From Limnomonas spitsbergensis (lineage: Eukaryota; Chlorophyta; Chlorophyceae; Chlamydomonadales): a stretch of DNA of 64,000 nt. The translations under genes were made by a program, and so were the position numbers. The notes under the pieces were generated by a model that saw nothing but the letters and a program-made list of their open reading frames with translations, had not been told where the DNA came from and did no database searches. Below are positions 1-12,681 of this stretch, in pieces (the first letter of the stretch is position 1; every line of letters begins with the position of its first letter). The DNA lies in the NCBI GenBank assembly GCA_037349105.1, contig JAYJMM010000123.1:9424001-9488000 (forward strand), written 5' to 3'.

Positions 1-3000
1 TGCTGGCTTACTCGCTTGCGCACCACCCTGGTATTGCTGTCCAGCTTGCTTGCGCAATACCCTAGTATTGCTGTCCAGCTTGCTTGCGCACCACCCTAGA
101 ATTGCTGTCCAGCTTGCTTGCGCACTACCCTAGTATTGCTGTATGTCCAGCTTGCTTGCGCACTACCCGAGTATTGCTGTATGTCCAGCTTGCTTGCACA
201 CTACCCTAGTATTGTTGTCCAGCTTGCTTGCGCACTACCCTAGTATTGCTGTATGTCCAGCTTGCTTGCGCACCACCCTGGTATTGCTGTCCAGCTTGCT
301 TGCGCACTACCCTAGTATTGCTGTCCTGCTTGCTTGCGCACCACACTGGTATTGCTGTCTAGCTTGCTTGCGCACTACCCTAGTATTGCTGTCCTGCTTG
401 CTTGCGCACCACCCTGGTATTGCTGTCCAGCTTGCTTGCGCACTACCCTAGTATTGCTGTCCTGCTTGCTTGCGCACCACCCTAGTATTGCTGTCCAGCT
501 TGCTTGCGCACTACCCTAGTATTGTTGTCCTGCTTGCTTGCGCACTACCCTAGTATTGCTGTCCAGCTTGCTTGCACACTACCCTAGTATTGCTGTCCAG
601 CTTGCTTGCGCACTACCCTAGTATTGCTGTCCAGCTTGCTTGCGCACCACCCTAGTATTGCTGTCCAGCTTGCTTGTGCACTACCCTAGTATTGCTGTCC
701 AGCTTGCTTGCGCACTACCCTAGTATTGCTGTCCAGCTTGCTTGTGCACTACCCTTGTATTGCTGTCCAGCTTGCTTGCGCACTACCCTAGTATTGCTGA
801 CCAGCTTGCTTGCGCACCACCCTAGTATTGCTGTCCAGCTTGCTTGCGCACTACCGTAGTATTGCTGTATGTCCAGCTTGCTTGCGCACTACCCTAGTAT
901 TGCTGTCCAGCTTGCTTGCGCACTACCCTAGTATTGCTGTATGTTCAGCTTGCTTGCGCACCACCCTAGTATTGCTGTCCAGCTTGCTTGCGCACTACCC
1001 TAGTATTGATGTATGTCCAGCTTGCTTGCGCACCACCCTAGTATTGCTGTCCAGCTTGCTTGCGCACTACCCTAGTATTGCTGTCCAGCTTGCTTGCGCA
1101 CCACCCTAGTATTGCTGTCCAACTTGCTTGCGCACTACCCTAGTATTGCTGTCCAGTTTGCTTGCGCACTACCCTAGTATTGCTGTCCAGCTTGCTTGCG
1201 CACTACCCTAGTATTGCTGTATGTCCAGCTTGCTTGCGCACCACCCTAGTATTGCTGTCCAGCTTGCTTGCGCACTACCCTAGTATTGCTGTCCAGCTTG
1301 CTTGCGCACTACCCTAGTATTGCTGTCCAGCTTGCTTGCACACCACCCTAGTATTGCTGTCCAGCTTGCTTGCGCACTACCCTAGTATTGCTGTCCAGCT
1401 TGCTTGCGCACTACCCTAGTATTGCTGTCCAGCTTGCTTGCGCACTACCCTAGTATTGCTGTCCAGTTTGCTTGCGCACCACCCTAGTATTGCTGTCCAG
1501 CTTGCTTGCGCACTACCCTAGTATTGCTGTCCAGCTTGCTTGCGCACTACCCTAGTATTGCTGTCCAGCTTGCTTGCACACCACCCTAGTATTGCTGTCC
1601 AGCTTGCTTGCGCACCACCCTAGTATTGCTGTCCAGCTTGCTTGCGCACTACCCTAGTATTGCTGTCCAGCTTGCTTGCGCACTACCCTAGTATTGTTGT
1701 CCAGTTTGCTTGCGCACTACCCTAGTATTGCTGTCCAGCTTGCTTGCGCACTACCCTAGTATTGCTGTCCAGCTTGCTTGCGCACTACCCTAGTATTGCT
1801 GGCTTGCTCGCTTGCGCACCACCCTAGTATTGCTGTTAAGGGTGCTTGCACACTACCCTAGTATTGCTGTCCAGCTTGCTTGCGCACTACCCTAGTATTG
1901 CTGTCCAGCTTGCTTGCGCACTACCCTAGTATTGCTGGCCTGCTTTTTTGCGCACCACCCTAGTATTGCTGTCCAGCTTGCTTGCGCACTACCCTAGTAT
2001 TGCTGTCCAGCTTGCTTGCGCACTACCCTAGTATTGCTGTCCAGCTTGCTTTCGCACTACCCTAGTATTGCTGTCTAGCTTGCTTGCGCACTACCCTAGT
2101 ATTGCTGTATGTCCAGCTTGCTTGCGCACAACCCTAGTATTGCTGTCCAGCTTGCTTGCGCACTACCCTAGTATTGCTGTCCTACTTGCTTGCGCACTAC
2201 CCTAGTATTGCTGTCCAGCTTGCTTGCACACCACCCTAGTATTGCTGTCCAGCTTGCTTGCGCACTACCCTAGTATTGCTGTCCAGCTTGCTTGCGCACT
2301 ACCCTAGTATTGCTGTCCAGCTTGCTTGCGCACTACCCTAGTATTGCTGTCCAGTTTGCTTGCGCACTACCCTAGTATTGCTGTCCAGCTTGCTTGCGCA
2401 CTACCCTAGTATTGCTGTCCAGCTTGCTTGCGCACTACCCTAGTATTGCTGTATGTCCAGCTTGCTTGCGCACCACCCTGGTATTGCTGTCCAGCTTGCT
2501 TGCGCAATACCCTAGTATTGCTGTCCAGCTTGCTTGCGCACCACCCTAGTATTGCTGTCCAGCTTGCTTGCGCACTACCCTAGTATTGCTGTATGTCCAG
2601 CTTGCTTGCGCACTACCCGAGTATTGCTGTATGTCCAGCTTGCTTGCACACTACCCTAGTATTGTTGTCCAGCTTGCTTGCGCACTACCCTAGTATTGTG
2701 TATGTCCAGCTTGCTTGCGCACCACCCTGGTATTGCTGTCCAGCTTGCTTGCGCACTACCCTAGTATTGCTGTCCTGCTTGCTTGCGCACCACACTGGTA
2801 TTGCTGTCTAGCTTGCTTGCGCACTACCCTAGTATTGCTGTCCTGCTTGCTTGCGCACCACCCTGGTATTGTTGTCCAGCTTGCTTGCGCACTACCCTAG
2901 TATTGCTGTCCTGCTTGCTTGCGCACCACCCTAGTATTGCTGTCCAGCTTGCTTGCGCACCACCCTAGTATTGCTGTCCAGCTTGCTTGCGCACTACCCT

Positions 3001-6000
3001 AGTATTGCTGTCCAGCTTGCTTGCGCACCACCCTAGTATTGCTGTCCAACTTGCTTGCGCACTACCCTAGTATTGCTGTCCAGTTTGCTTGCGCACTACC
3101 CTAGTATTGCTGTCCAGCTTGCTTGCGCACTACCCTAGTATTGCTGTATGTCCAGCTTGCTTGCGCACCACCCTAGTATTGCTGTCCAGCTTGCTTGCGC
3201 ACTACCCTAGTATTGCTGTCCAGCTTGCTTGCGCACTACCCTAGTATTGCTGTCCAGCTTGCTTGCACACCACCCTAGTATTGCTGTCCAGCTTGCTTGC
3301 GCACTACCCTAGTATTGCTGTCCAGCTTGCTTGCGCACTACCCTAGTATTGCTGTCCAGCTTGCTTGCGCACTACCCTAGTATTGCTGTCCAGTTTGCTT
3401 GCGCACCACCCTAGTATTGCTGTCCAGCTTGCTTGCGCACTACCCTAGTATTGCTGTCCAGCTTGCTTGCGCACTACCCTAGTATTGCTGTCCAGCTTGC
3501 TTGCACACCACCCTAGTATTGCTGTCCAGCTTGCTTGCGCACCACCCTAGTATTGCTGTCCAGCTTGCTTGCGCACTACCCTAGTATTGCTGTCCAGCTT
3601 GCTTGCGCACTACCCTAGTATTGTTGTCCAGTTTGCTTGCGCACTACCCTAGTATTGCTGTCCAGCTTGCTTGCGCACTACCCTAGTATTGCTGTCCAGC
3701 TTGCTTGCGCACTACCCTAGTATTGCTGGCTTGCTCGCTTGCGCACCACCCTAGTATTGCTGTTAAGGGTGCTTGCACACTACCCTAGTATTGCTGTCCA
3801 GCTTGCTTGCGCACTACCCTAGTATTGCTGTCCAGCTTGCTTGCGCACTACCCTAGTATTGCTGGCCTGCTTTTTTGCGCACCACCCTAGTATTGCTGTC
3901 CAGCTTGCTTGCGCACTACCCTAGTATTGCTGTCCAGCTTGCTTGCGCACTACCCTAGTATTGCTGTCCAGCTTGCTTTCGCACTACCCTAGTATTGCTG
4001 TCTAGCTTGCTTGCGCACTACCCTAGTATTGCTGTATGTCCAGCTTGCTTGCGCACCACCCTAGTATTGCTGTCCAGCTTGCTTGCGCACTACCCTAGTA
4101 TTGCTGTCCTACTTGCTTGCGCACTACCCTAGTATTGCTGTCCAGCTTGCTTGCACACCACCCTAGTATTGCTGTCCAGCTTGCTTGCGCACTACCCTAG
4201 TATTGCTGTCCAGCTTGCTTGCGCACTACCCTAGTATTGCTGTCCAGCTTGCTTGCGCACTACCCTAGTATTGCTGTCCAGCTTGCTTGCGCACTACCCT
4301 AGTATTGCTGTCCAGCTTGCTTGCGCACTACCCTAGTATTGCTGTCCAGCTTGCTTGCGCACTACCCTAGTATTGCTGTATGTCCAGCTTGCTTGCGCAC
4401 CACCCTGGTATTGCTGTCCAGCTTGCTTGCGCAATACCCTAGTATTGCTGTCCAGCTTGCTTGCGCACCACCCTAGTATTGCTGTCCAGCTTGCTTGCGC
4501 ACTACCCTAGTATTGCTGTATGTCCAGCTTGCTTGCGCACTACCCGAGTATTGCTGTATGTCCAGCTTGCTTGCACACTACCCTAGTATTGTTGTCCAGC
4601 TTGCTTGCGCACTACCCTAGTATTGTGTATGTCCAGCTTGCTTGCGCACCACCCTGGTATTGCTGTCCAGCTTGCTTGCGCACTACCCTAGTATTGCTGT
4701 CCTGCTTGCTTGCGCACCACACTGGTATTGCTGTCTAGCTTGCTTGCGCACTACCCTAGTATTGCTGTCCTGCTTGCTTGCGCACCACCCTGGTATTGTT
4801 GTCCAGCTTGCTTGCGCACTACCCTAGTATTGCTGTCCTGCTTGCTTGCGCACCACCCTAGTATTGCTGTCCAGCTTGCTTGCGCACTACCCTAGTATTG
4901 TTGTCCTGCTTGCTTGCGCACTACCCTAGTATTGCTGTCCGGCTTGCTTGCACACTACCCTAGTATTGCTGTCCAGCTTGCTTGCGCACTACCCTAGTAT
5001 TGTTGTCCAGCTTGCTTGCGCACCACCCTAGTATTGCTGTCCAGCTTGCTTGTGCACTACCCTAGTATTGCTGTCCAGCTTGCTTGCGCACTACCCTAGT
5101 ATTGCTGTCCAGCTTGCTTGTGCACTACCCTAGTATTGCTGTCCAGCTTGCTTGCGCACTACCCTAGTATTGCTGACCAGCTTGCTTGCGCACCACCCTA
5201 GTATTGCTGTCCAGCTTGCTTGCGCACTACCGTAGTATTGCTGTATGTCCAGCTTGCTTGCGCACTACCCTAGTATTGCTGTCCAGCTTGCTTGCGCACT
5301 ACCCTAGTATTGCTGTATGTTCAGCTTGCTTGCGCACCACCCTAGTATTGCTGTCCAGCTTGCTTGCGCACTACCCTAGTATTGATGTATGTCCAGCTTG
5401 CTTGCGCACCACCCTAGTATTGCTGTCCAGCTTGCTTGCGCACTACCCTAGTATTGCTGTCCAGCTTGCTTGCGCACCACCCTAGTATTGCTGTTAAGGG
5501 TGCTTGCACACTACCCTAGTATTGCTGTCCAGCTTGCTTGCGCACTACCCTAGTATTGCTGTCCAGCTTGCTTGCGCACCACCCTAGAATTGCTGTCCAG
5601 CTTGCTTGCGCACTACCCTAGTATTGCTGTATGTCCAGCTTGCTTGCGCACTACCCGAGTATTGCTGTATGTCCAGCTTGCTTGCACACTACCCTAGTAT
5701 TGTTGTCCAGCTTGCTTGCGCACTACCCTAGTATTGCTGTATGTCCAGCTTGCTTGCGCACCACCCTGGTATCGCTGTCCAGCTTGCTTGCGCACTACCC
5801 TAGTATTGCTGTCCTGCTTGCTTGCGCACCACACTGGTATTGCTGTCTAGCTTGCTTGCGCACTACCCTAGTATTGCTGTCCTGCTTGCTTGCGCACCAC
5901 CCTGGTATTGCTGTCTTGCTTGCTTGCGCACTACCCTAGTATTGCTGTCCTGCTTGCTTGCGCACCACCCTAGTATTGCTGTCCAGCTTGCTTGCGCACT

Positions 6001-9000
6001 ACCCTAGTATTGTTGTCCTGCTTGCTTGCGTTCTACCCTAGTATTGCTGTCCAGCTTGCTTGCACACTACCCTAGTATTGCTGTCCAGCTTGCTTGCGCA
6101 CTACCCTAGTATTGCTGTCCAGCTTGCTTGCGCACCACCCTAGTATTGCTGTCCAGCTTGCTTGTGCACTACCCTAGTATTGCTGTCCAGCTTGCTTGCG
6201 CACTACCCTAGTATTGCTGTCCAGCATGCTTGTGCACTACCCTTGTATTGCTGTCCAGCTTGCTTGCGCACTACCCTAGTATTGCTGACCAGCTTGCTTG
6301 CGCACCACCCTAGTATTGCTGTCCAGCTTGCTTGCGCACTACCGTAGTATTGCTGTATGTCCAGCTTGCTTGCGCACTACCCTAGTATTGCTGTCCAGCT
6401 TGCTTGCGCACTACCCTAGTATTGCTGTCCAACTTGCTTGCGCACTACCCTAGTATTGCTGTCCAGTTTGCTTGCGCACTACCCTAGTATTGCTGTCAAG
6501 CTTGCTTGCGCACTACCCTAGTATTGCTGTATGTTCAGCTTGCTTGCGCACCACCCTAGTATTGCTGTCCAGCTTGCTTGCGCACTACCCTAGTATTGAT
6601 GTATGTCCAGCTTGCTTGCGCACCACCCTAGTATTGCTGTCCAGCTTGCTTGCGCACTACCCTAGTATTGCTGTCAAGCTTGCTTGCGCACCACCCTAGT
6701 ATTGCTGTCCAACTTGCTTGCGCACTACCCTAGTATTGCTGTCCAGTTTGCTTGCGCACTACCCTAGTATTGCTGTCCAGCTTGCTTGCGCACTACCCTA
6801 GTATTGCTGTATGTCCAGCTTGCTTGCGCACCACCCTAGTATTGCTGTCCAGCTTGCTTGCGCACTACCCTAGTATTGCTGTCCAGCTTGCTTGCGCACT
6901 ACCCTAGTATTGCTGTCCAGCTTGCTTGCACACCACCCTAGTATTGCTGTCCAGCTTGCTTGCGCACTACCCTAGTATTGCTGTCCAGCTTGCTTGCGCA
7001 CCACCCTAGTATTGCTGTCCAGCTTGCTTGCGCACTACCCTAGTATTGCTGTCCAGCTTGCTTGCGCACTACCCTAGTATTGTTGTCCAGTTTGCTTGCG
7101 CACTACCCTAGTATTGCTGTCCAGCTTGCTTGCGCACTACCCTAGTATTGCTGTCCAGCTTGCTTGCGCACTACCCTAGTATTGCTGGCTTGCTCGCTTG
7201 CGCACCACCCTAGTATTGCTGTTAAGGGTGCTTGCACACTACCCTAGTATTGCTGTCCAGCTTGCTTGCGCACTACCCTAGTATTGCTGTCCAGCTTGCT
7301 TGCGCACTACCCTAGTATTGCTGGCCTGCTTTTTTGCGCACCACCCTAGTATTGCTGTCCAGCTTGCTTGCGCACTACCCTAGTATTGCTGTCCAGCTTG
7401 CTTGCGCACTACCCTAGTATTGCTGTCCAGCTTGCTTTCGCACTACCCTAGTATTGCTGTCTAGCTTGCTTGCGCACTACCCTAGTATTGCTGTATGTCC
7501 AGCTTGCTTGCGCACCACCCTAGTATTGCTGTCCAGCTTGCTTGCGCACTACCCTAGTATTGCTGTCCTACTTGCTTGCGCACTACCCTAGTATTGCTGT
7601 CCAGCTTGCTTGCACACCACCCTAGTATTGCTGTCCAGCTTGCTTGCGCACTACCCTAGTATTGCTGTCCAGCTTGCTTGCGCACTACCCTAGTATTGCT
7701 GTCCAACTTGCTTGCGCACTACCCTAGTATTGCTGTCCAGTTTGCTTGCGCACTACCCTAGTATTGCTGTCCAGCTTGCTTGCGCACTACCCTAGTATTG
7801 CTGTTCAGCTTGCTTGCGCACTACCCTAGTATTGCTGGCTTGCTCGCTTGCGCACCACCCTGGTATTGCTGTCCAGCTTGCTTGCGCAATACCCTAGTAT
7901 TGCTGTCCAGCTTGCTTGCGCACCACCCTAGTATTGCTGTCCAGCTTGCTTGCGCACTACCCTAGTATTGCTGTATGTCCAGCTTGCTTGCGCACTACCC
8001 GAGTATTGCTGTATGTCCAGCTTGCTTGCACACTACCCTAGTATTGTTGTCCAGCTTGCTTGCGCACTACCCTAGTATTGCTGTATGTCCAGCTTGCTTG
8101 CGCACCACCCTGGTATTGCTGTCCAGCTTGCTTGCGCACTACCCTAGTATTGCTGTCCAGCTTGCTTGCACACTACCCTAGTATTGCTGTCCAGCTTGCT
8201 TGCGCACTACCCTAGTATTGCTGTCCAGTTTGCTTGCGCACTACCCTAGTATTGCTGTCCAGCTTGCTTGCGCACTACCCTAGTATTGCTGTCCAGCTTG
8301 CTTGCGCACTACCCTAGTATTGCTGGCTTGCTCGCTTGCGCACCACCCTGGTATTGCTGTCCAGCTTGCTTGCGCACTACCCTAGTATTGCTGTCCAGCT
8401 TGCTTGCGCACCACCCTAGTATTGCTGTCCAGCTTGCTTGCGCACTACCCTAGTATTGCTGTATGTCCAGCTTGCTTGCGCACTACCCGAGTATTGCTGT
8501 ATGTCCAGCTTGCTTGCACACTACCCTAGTATTGTTGTCCAGCTTGCTTGCGCACTACCCTAGTATTGCTGTATGTCCAGCTTGCTTGCGCACCACCCTG
8601 GTATTGCTGTCCAGCTTGCTTGCGCACTACCCTAGTATTGCTGTCCTGCTTGCTTGCGCACCACACTGGTATTGCTGTCTAGCTTGCTTGCGCACTACCC
8701 TAGTATTGCAGTCCTGCTTGCTTGCGCACCACCCTGGTATTGTTGTCCAGCTTGCTTGCGCACTACCCTAGTATTGCTGTCCTGCTTGCTTGCGCACCAC
8801 CCTAGTATTGCTGTCCAGCTTGCTTGCGCACTACCCTAGTATTGTTGTCCTGCTTGCTTGCGCACTACCCTAGTATTGCTGTCCGGCTTGCTTGCACACT
8901 ACCCTAGTATTGCTGTCGAGCTTGCTTGCGCACTACCCTAGTATTGTTGTCCAGCTTGCTTGCGCACCACCCTAGTATTGCTGTCCAGCTTGCTTGTGCA

Positions 9001-11872
9001 CTACCCTAGTATTGCTGTCCAGCTTGCTTGCGCACTACCCTAGTATTGCTGTCCAGCTTGCTTGTGCACTACCCTAGTATTGCTGTCCAGCTTGCTTGCG
9101 CACTACCCTAGTATTGCTGACCAGCTTGCTTGCGCACCACCCTAGTATTGCTGTCCAGCTTGCTTGCGCACTACCGTAGTAGTGCTGTATGTCCAGCTTG
9201 CTTGCGCACTACCCTAGTATTGCTGTCCAGCTTGCTTGCGCACTACCCTAGTATTGCTGTATGTTCAGCTTGCTTGCGCACCACCCTAGTATTGCTGTCC
9301 AGCTTGCTTGCGCACTACCCTAGTATTGATGTATGTCCAGCTTGCTTGCGCACCACCCTAGTATTGCTGTCCAGCTTGCTTGCGCACTACCCTAGTATTG
9401 CTGTCCAGCTTGCTTGCGCACCACCCTAGTATTGCTGTTAAGGGTGCTTGCACACTACCCTAGTATTGCTGTCCAGCTTGCTTGCGCACTACCCTAGTAT
9501 TGCTGTCCAGCTTGCTTGCGCACTACCCTAGTATTGCTGTCCAGCTTGCTTGCGCACTACCCTAGTATTGCTGGCCTGCTTGTTTGCGCACCACCCTAGT
9601 ATTGCTGTCCAGCTTGCTTGCGCACTTCCCTAGTATTGCTGTCCAGCTTGCTTGCGCACTACCCTAGTATTGCTGTCCAGCTTGCTTTCGCACTCCCCTA
9701 GTATTGCTGTCCAGCTTGCTTGCGCACTACCCTAGTATTGCTGTCCAGCTTGCTTGCGCACCACCCTAGTATTGCTGTCCAGCTTGCTTGCGCACTACCC
9801 TAATATTGCTGTCCAGCTTGCTTGCGCACTACCCTAGTATTGCTGTCCAGCTTGCTTGCACACCACCCTAGTATTGCTGTCCAGCTTGCTTGCGCACTAC
9901 CCTAGTATTGCTGTCCAGCTTGCTTGCGCACTACCCTAGTATTGCTGTCCAGCTTGCTTGCGCACTACCCTAGTATTGCTGTCCAGTTTGCTTGCGCACT
10001 ACCCTAGTATTGCTGTCCAGCTTGCTTGCGCACTACCCTAGTATTGCTGTCCAGCTTGCTTGCGCACTACCCTAGTATTTCTGGCTTGCTCGCTTGCGCA
10101 CCACCCTGGTATTGCTGTCCAGCTTGCTTGCGCAATACCCTAGTATTGCTGTCCAGCTTGCTTGCGCACCACCCTAGTATTGCTGTCCAGCTTGCTTGCG
10201 CACTACCCTAGTATTGCTGTATGTCCAGCTTGCTTGCGCACTACCCGAGTATTGCTGTATGTCCAACTTGCTTGCACACTACCCTAGTATTGTTGTCCAG
10301 CTTGCTTGCGCACTACCCTAGTATTGCTGTATGTCCAGCTTGCTTGCGCACCAACTTGGTATTGCTGTCCAGCTTGCTTGCGCACTACCCTAGTATTGCT
10401 GTCCTGCCTGCTTGCGCACCACACTGGTATTGCTGTCTAGCTTGCTTGCGCACTACCCTAGTATTGCTGTCCTGCTTGCTTGCGCACCACCCTGGTATTG
10501 TTGTCCAGCTTGCTTGCGCACTACCCTAGTATTGCTGTCCTGCTTGCTTGCGCACCACCCTAGTATTGCTGTCCAGCTTGCTTGCGCACTACCCTAGTAT
10601 TGTTGTCCTGCTTGCTTGCGCACTACCCTAGTATTGCTGTCCGGCTTGCTTGCACACTACCCTAGTATTGCTGTCCAGCTTGCTTGCGCACTACCCTAGT
10701 ATTGTTGTCCAGCTTGCTTGCGCACCACCCTAGTATTGCTGTCCAGCTTGCTTGTGCACTACCCTAGTATTGCTGTCCAGCTTGCTTGCGCACTACCCTA
10801 GTATTGCTGTCCAGCTTGCTTGTGCACTACCCTAGTATTGTTGTCCAGCTTGCTTGCGCACTACCCTAGTATTGCTGACCAGCTTGCTTGCGCACCACCC
10901 TAGTATTGCTGTCCAGCTTGCTTGCGCACTACCGTAGTATTGCTGTATGTCCAGCTTGCTTGCGCACTACCCTAGTATTGCTGTCCAGCTTGCTTGCGCA
11001 CTACCCTAGTATTGCTGTATGTTCAGCTTGCTTGCGCACCACCCTAGTATTGCTGTCCAGCTTGCTTGCGCACTACCCTAGTATTGATGTATGTCCAGCT
11101 TGCTTGCGCACCACCCTAGTATTGCTGACCAGCTTGCTTGCGCACTACCCTAGTATTGCTGTCCTGCTTGCTTGCGCACCACCCTAGTATTGCTGTTAAG
11201 GGTGCTTGCACACTACCCTAGTATTGCTGTCCATCTTGCTTGCGCACTACCCTAGTATTGCTGGCCAGCTTGCTTGCGCACTACCCTAGTATTGCTGTCC
11301 AGCTTGCTTGCGCACTACCCTAGTATTGCTGGCCTGCTTGTTTGCGCACCACCCTAGTATTGCTGTCCAGCTTGCTTGCGCACTTCCCTAGTATTGCTGT
11401 CCGGCTTGCTTGCGCACTACCCTAGTATTGCTGTCCAGCTTGCTTTCGCACTCCCCTAGTATTGCTGTCCAGCTTGCTTGCGCACTACCCTAGTATTGCT
11501 GTATGTCCAGCTTGCTTGCGCACCACCCTAGTATTGCTGTCCAGCTTGCTTGCGCACTACCCTAGTATTGCTGTCCAGCTTGCTTGCGCACTACCCTAGT
11601 ATTGCTGTCCAGCTTGCTTGCACACCACCCTAGTATTGCTGTCCAGCTTGCTTGCGCACTACCCTAGTATTGCTGTCCAGCTTGCTTGCGCACTACCCTA
11701 GTATTGCTGTCCAGCTTGCTTGCGCACTACCCTAGTATTGTTGTCCAGCTTGCTTGCGCACTACCCTAGTATTGCTGTCCAGCTTGCTTGCGCACTACCC
11801 TAGTATTGCTGTCCAGCTTGCTTGCGCACTACCCTAGTATTGCTGGCTTGCTCGCTTGCGCACCACCCTGGT
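1..11872. repeat. 34-bp satellite array, about 11.9 kb
   Basis: Uninterrupted tandem array of a 34-bp unit of the form CCAGCTTGCTTGCGCACTAC + CCTAGTATTGCTGT. Recurrent variants are CACCACC for CACTACC, a 38-bp form with an extra ATGT (CTGTATGTCCAG), a TTAAGGGTGC form, and GGCTTGCTCGC and GGCCTGCTTTTTTG forms. By length there are about 340-350 units. Short open frames occur throughout because 34 is not a multiple of 3 and the unit has few stops; they are repeat translations, not genes. The array begins at or before the window edge and stops abruptly at about 11,872, where retroelement sequence starts. No spacers separate the units, so this is not a CRISPR array. Confidence 0.97.
1934..3860. 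repeat. example higher-order repeat block (~1,927 bp) in the 34-bp satellite
   Basis: Marker variants recur at fixed offsets. The GCTGGCC + TGCTTTTTTG variant at 1,934 recurs at 3,861 (1,927 bp), and the ATGTCCAGCTTGC variant cluster at about 2,593 recurs at 4,520 (1,927 bp). Elsewhere the TTAAGGGTGC marker (about 1,833, 3,761, 5,492, 7,221, 9,436, 11,195) shows spacings near 1.73, 1.76, 1.93 and 2.2 kb. Blocks of roughly 51-57 monomers have therefore been amplified as units, with later deletions or insertions of whole monomers. This is typical of unequal exchange in satellite DNA. Confidence 0.8.
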
Positions 11873-12089
11873 GTCACGACGTATGACTGCACCGTGCGTT
11901 TGACTGCGACAACTGCTTTTTCGGTTGGAAGTTTATGTGTGAACCTGAACAAGTGTGTTTGCCGACTTAGAGGATCCCGTTCTGGGTCCTTTACTTTTTC
12001 TTTCTTACTTTGATCTCACGGCCTACAATAGACTCTTAACGTTTCTAGCTATTGTTCCTGATTATCGATCTGCAAGTTAATCGTCAATC

Positions 12090-12199
12090 CAAGTCTTACT
12101 AAGGGGAAACTGGCAGAGCAACTAGGCCAACAGCGACTCTATAAGCATCAACAAGTCTCCTAATACGAAGCTGGCAGAGCACCTAGGCCAACAGTCGAC
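12090..12199 (+). repeat. imperfect direct duplication in the leader
   Basis: Two related copies, 12,090-12,137 and 12,152-12,199, share CAAGTCT, then CTGGCAGAGCA, then CTAGGCCAACAG and CGAC, with the CTGGCAGAGC cores at 12,110 and 12,171 (61 bp apart). The position upstream of Gag could suit a packaging or priming signal, but that is inference. Confidence 0.7.
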
Positions 12200-12613
12200 C
12201 ATCTGCAGCAATTAGCGTTATTCCTGCCTCTTAACAAGGCATATCTCCAGTCTTGCATCTGGATATTACCACCAACCCACCATCACACCTCCAATCTACA
12301 GCCTTTCCTTTGGCTCCAAGTCGACCGTCTGATTCATCAGAGATATCTTCACTCATCAGAAGTCGCCAAGCAAGCGACTCATCACATCAGATCAACGGCC
12401 ACAATCGCCCAAGATCGTCCCAAGAAACCCATAAGTACCTCAAGTGTCGAGGCTTTACGAGATCTTGTCAACAGTATCGAAGAAGTCCAGGTGAAGTAGC
12501 AAGAGCTATCACCTGTTATCGAGCTAATTTCACTGAGTTACAGCAGTGGATCGAGAAGCTCTTACTATAAGCTCTGCAAGAGTTTATTAGTACTTGTTTA
12601 AGAAAGAAAAAGT

Positions 12614-12637
12614 CCGACTAGTGTCACCTCTAGTCGG
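12614..12637 (+). promoter_or_regulatory. 8-bp inverted repeat (hairpin) 44 nt before the Gag ATG
   Basis: CCGACTAG (12,614-12,621) and CTAGTCGG (12,630-12,637) are perfect inverse complements around an 8-nt loop, TGTCACCT. A weaker ATCGG/CCGAT pair follows at 12,649-12,669. In an RNA leader this would form a stem-loop just upstream of translation start; function is unknown. Confidence 0.5.
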
Positions 12638-12681
12638 CTGTAGCGGAAATCGGTCGTTCTAAAGCCGATAAAAAGGTGAAG

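Larger units (their letters stand above)
11872..12681 (+). other. retroelement 5' leader (possible LTR/untranslated region)
   Basis: Non-satellite sequence of 810 bp upstream of the first credible ATG (12,682). It contains a pyrimidine-rich stretch at about 11,988-12,010, an imperfect 61-bp-offset duplication (12,090-12,199), and a perfect 8-bp hairpin at 12,614-12,637. An open frame at 12,253-12,570 has no ATG, so I treat the segment as non-coding. It may include the 5' LTR and the primer-binding site, but I could not match a tRNA 3' end with confidence. Confidence 0.55.

Noticed and set aside
1..11822. Many short plus-strand ORFs with MRTTLVLL or MSSLLAHYPS starts
   Set aside because: They are translations of the 34-bp satellite in rotating frames, and most start at GTG or TTG. 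There is no non-repeat protein sequence.
1..11872. CRISPR array
   Set aside because: The direct repeats are contiguous with no spacers, and the context is eukaryotic.
12105..12195. CTGGCAGAGCA as a tRNA A-box or primer-binding site
   Set aside because: No B-box or tRNA fold follows, and I could not match it to a specific tRNA 3' end; left as an unexplained duplication.
12253..12570. 105-codon ORF in the leader
   Set aside because: It starts at TTG, has no ATG anywhere, and has no recognisable domain; treated as leader.
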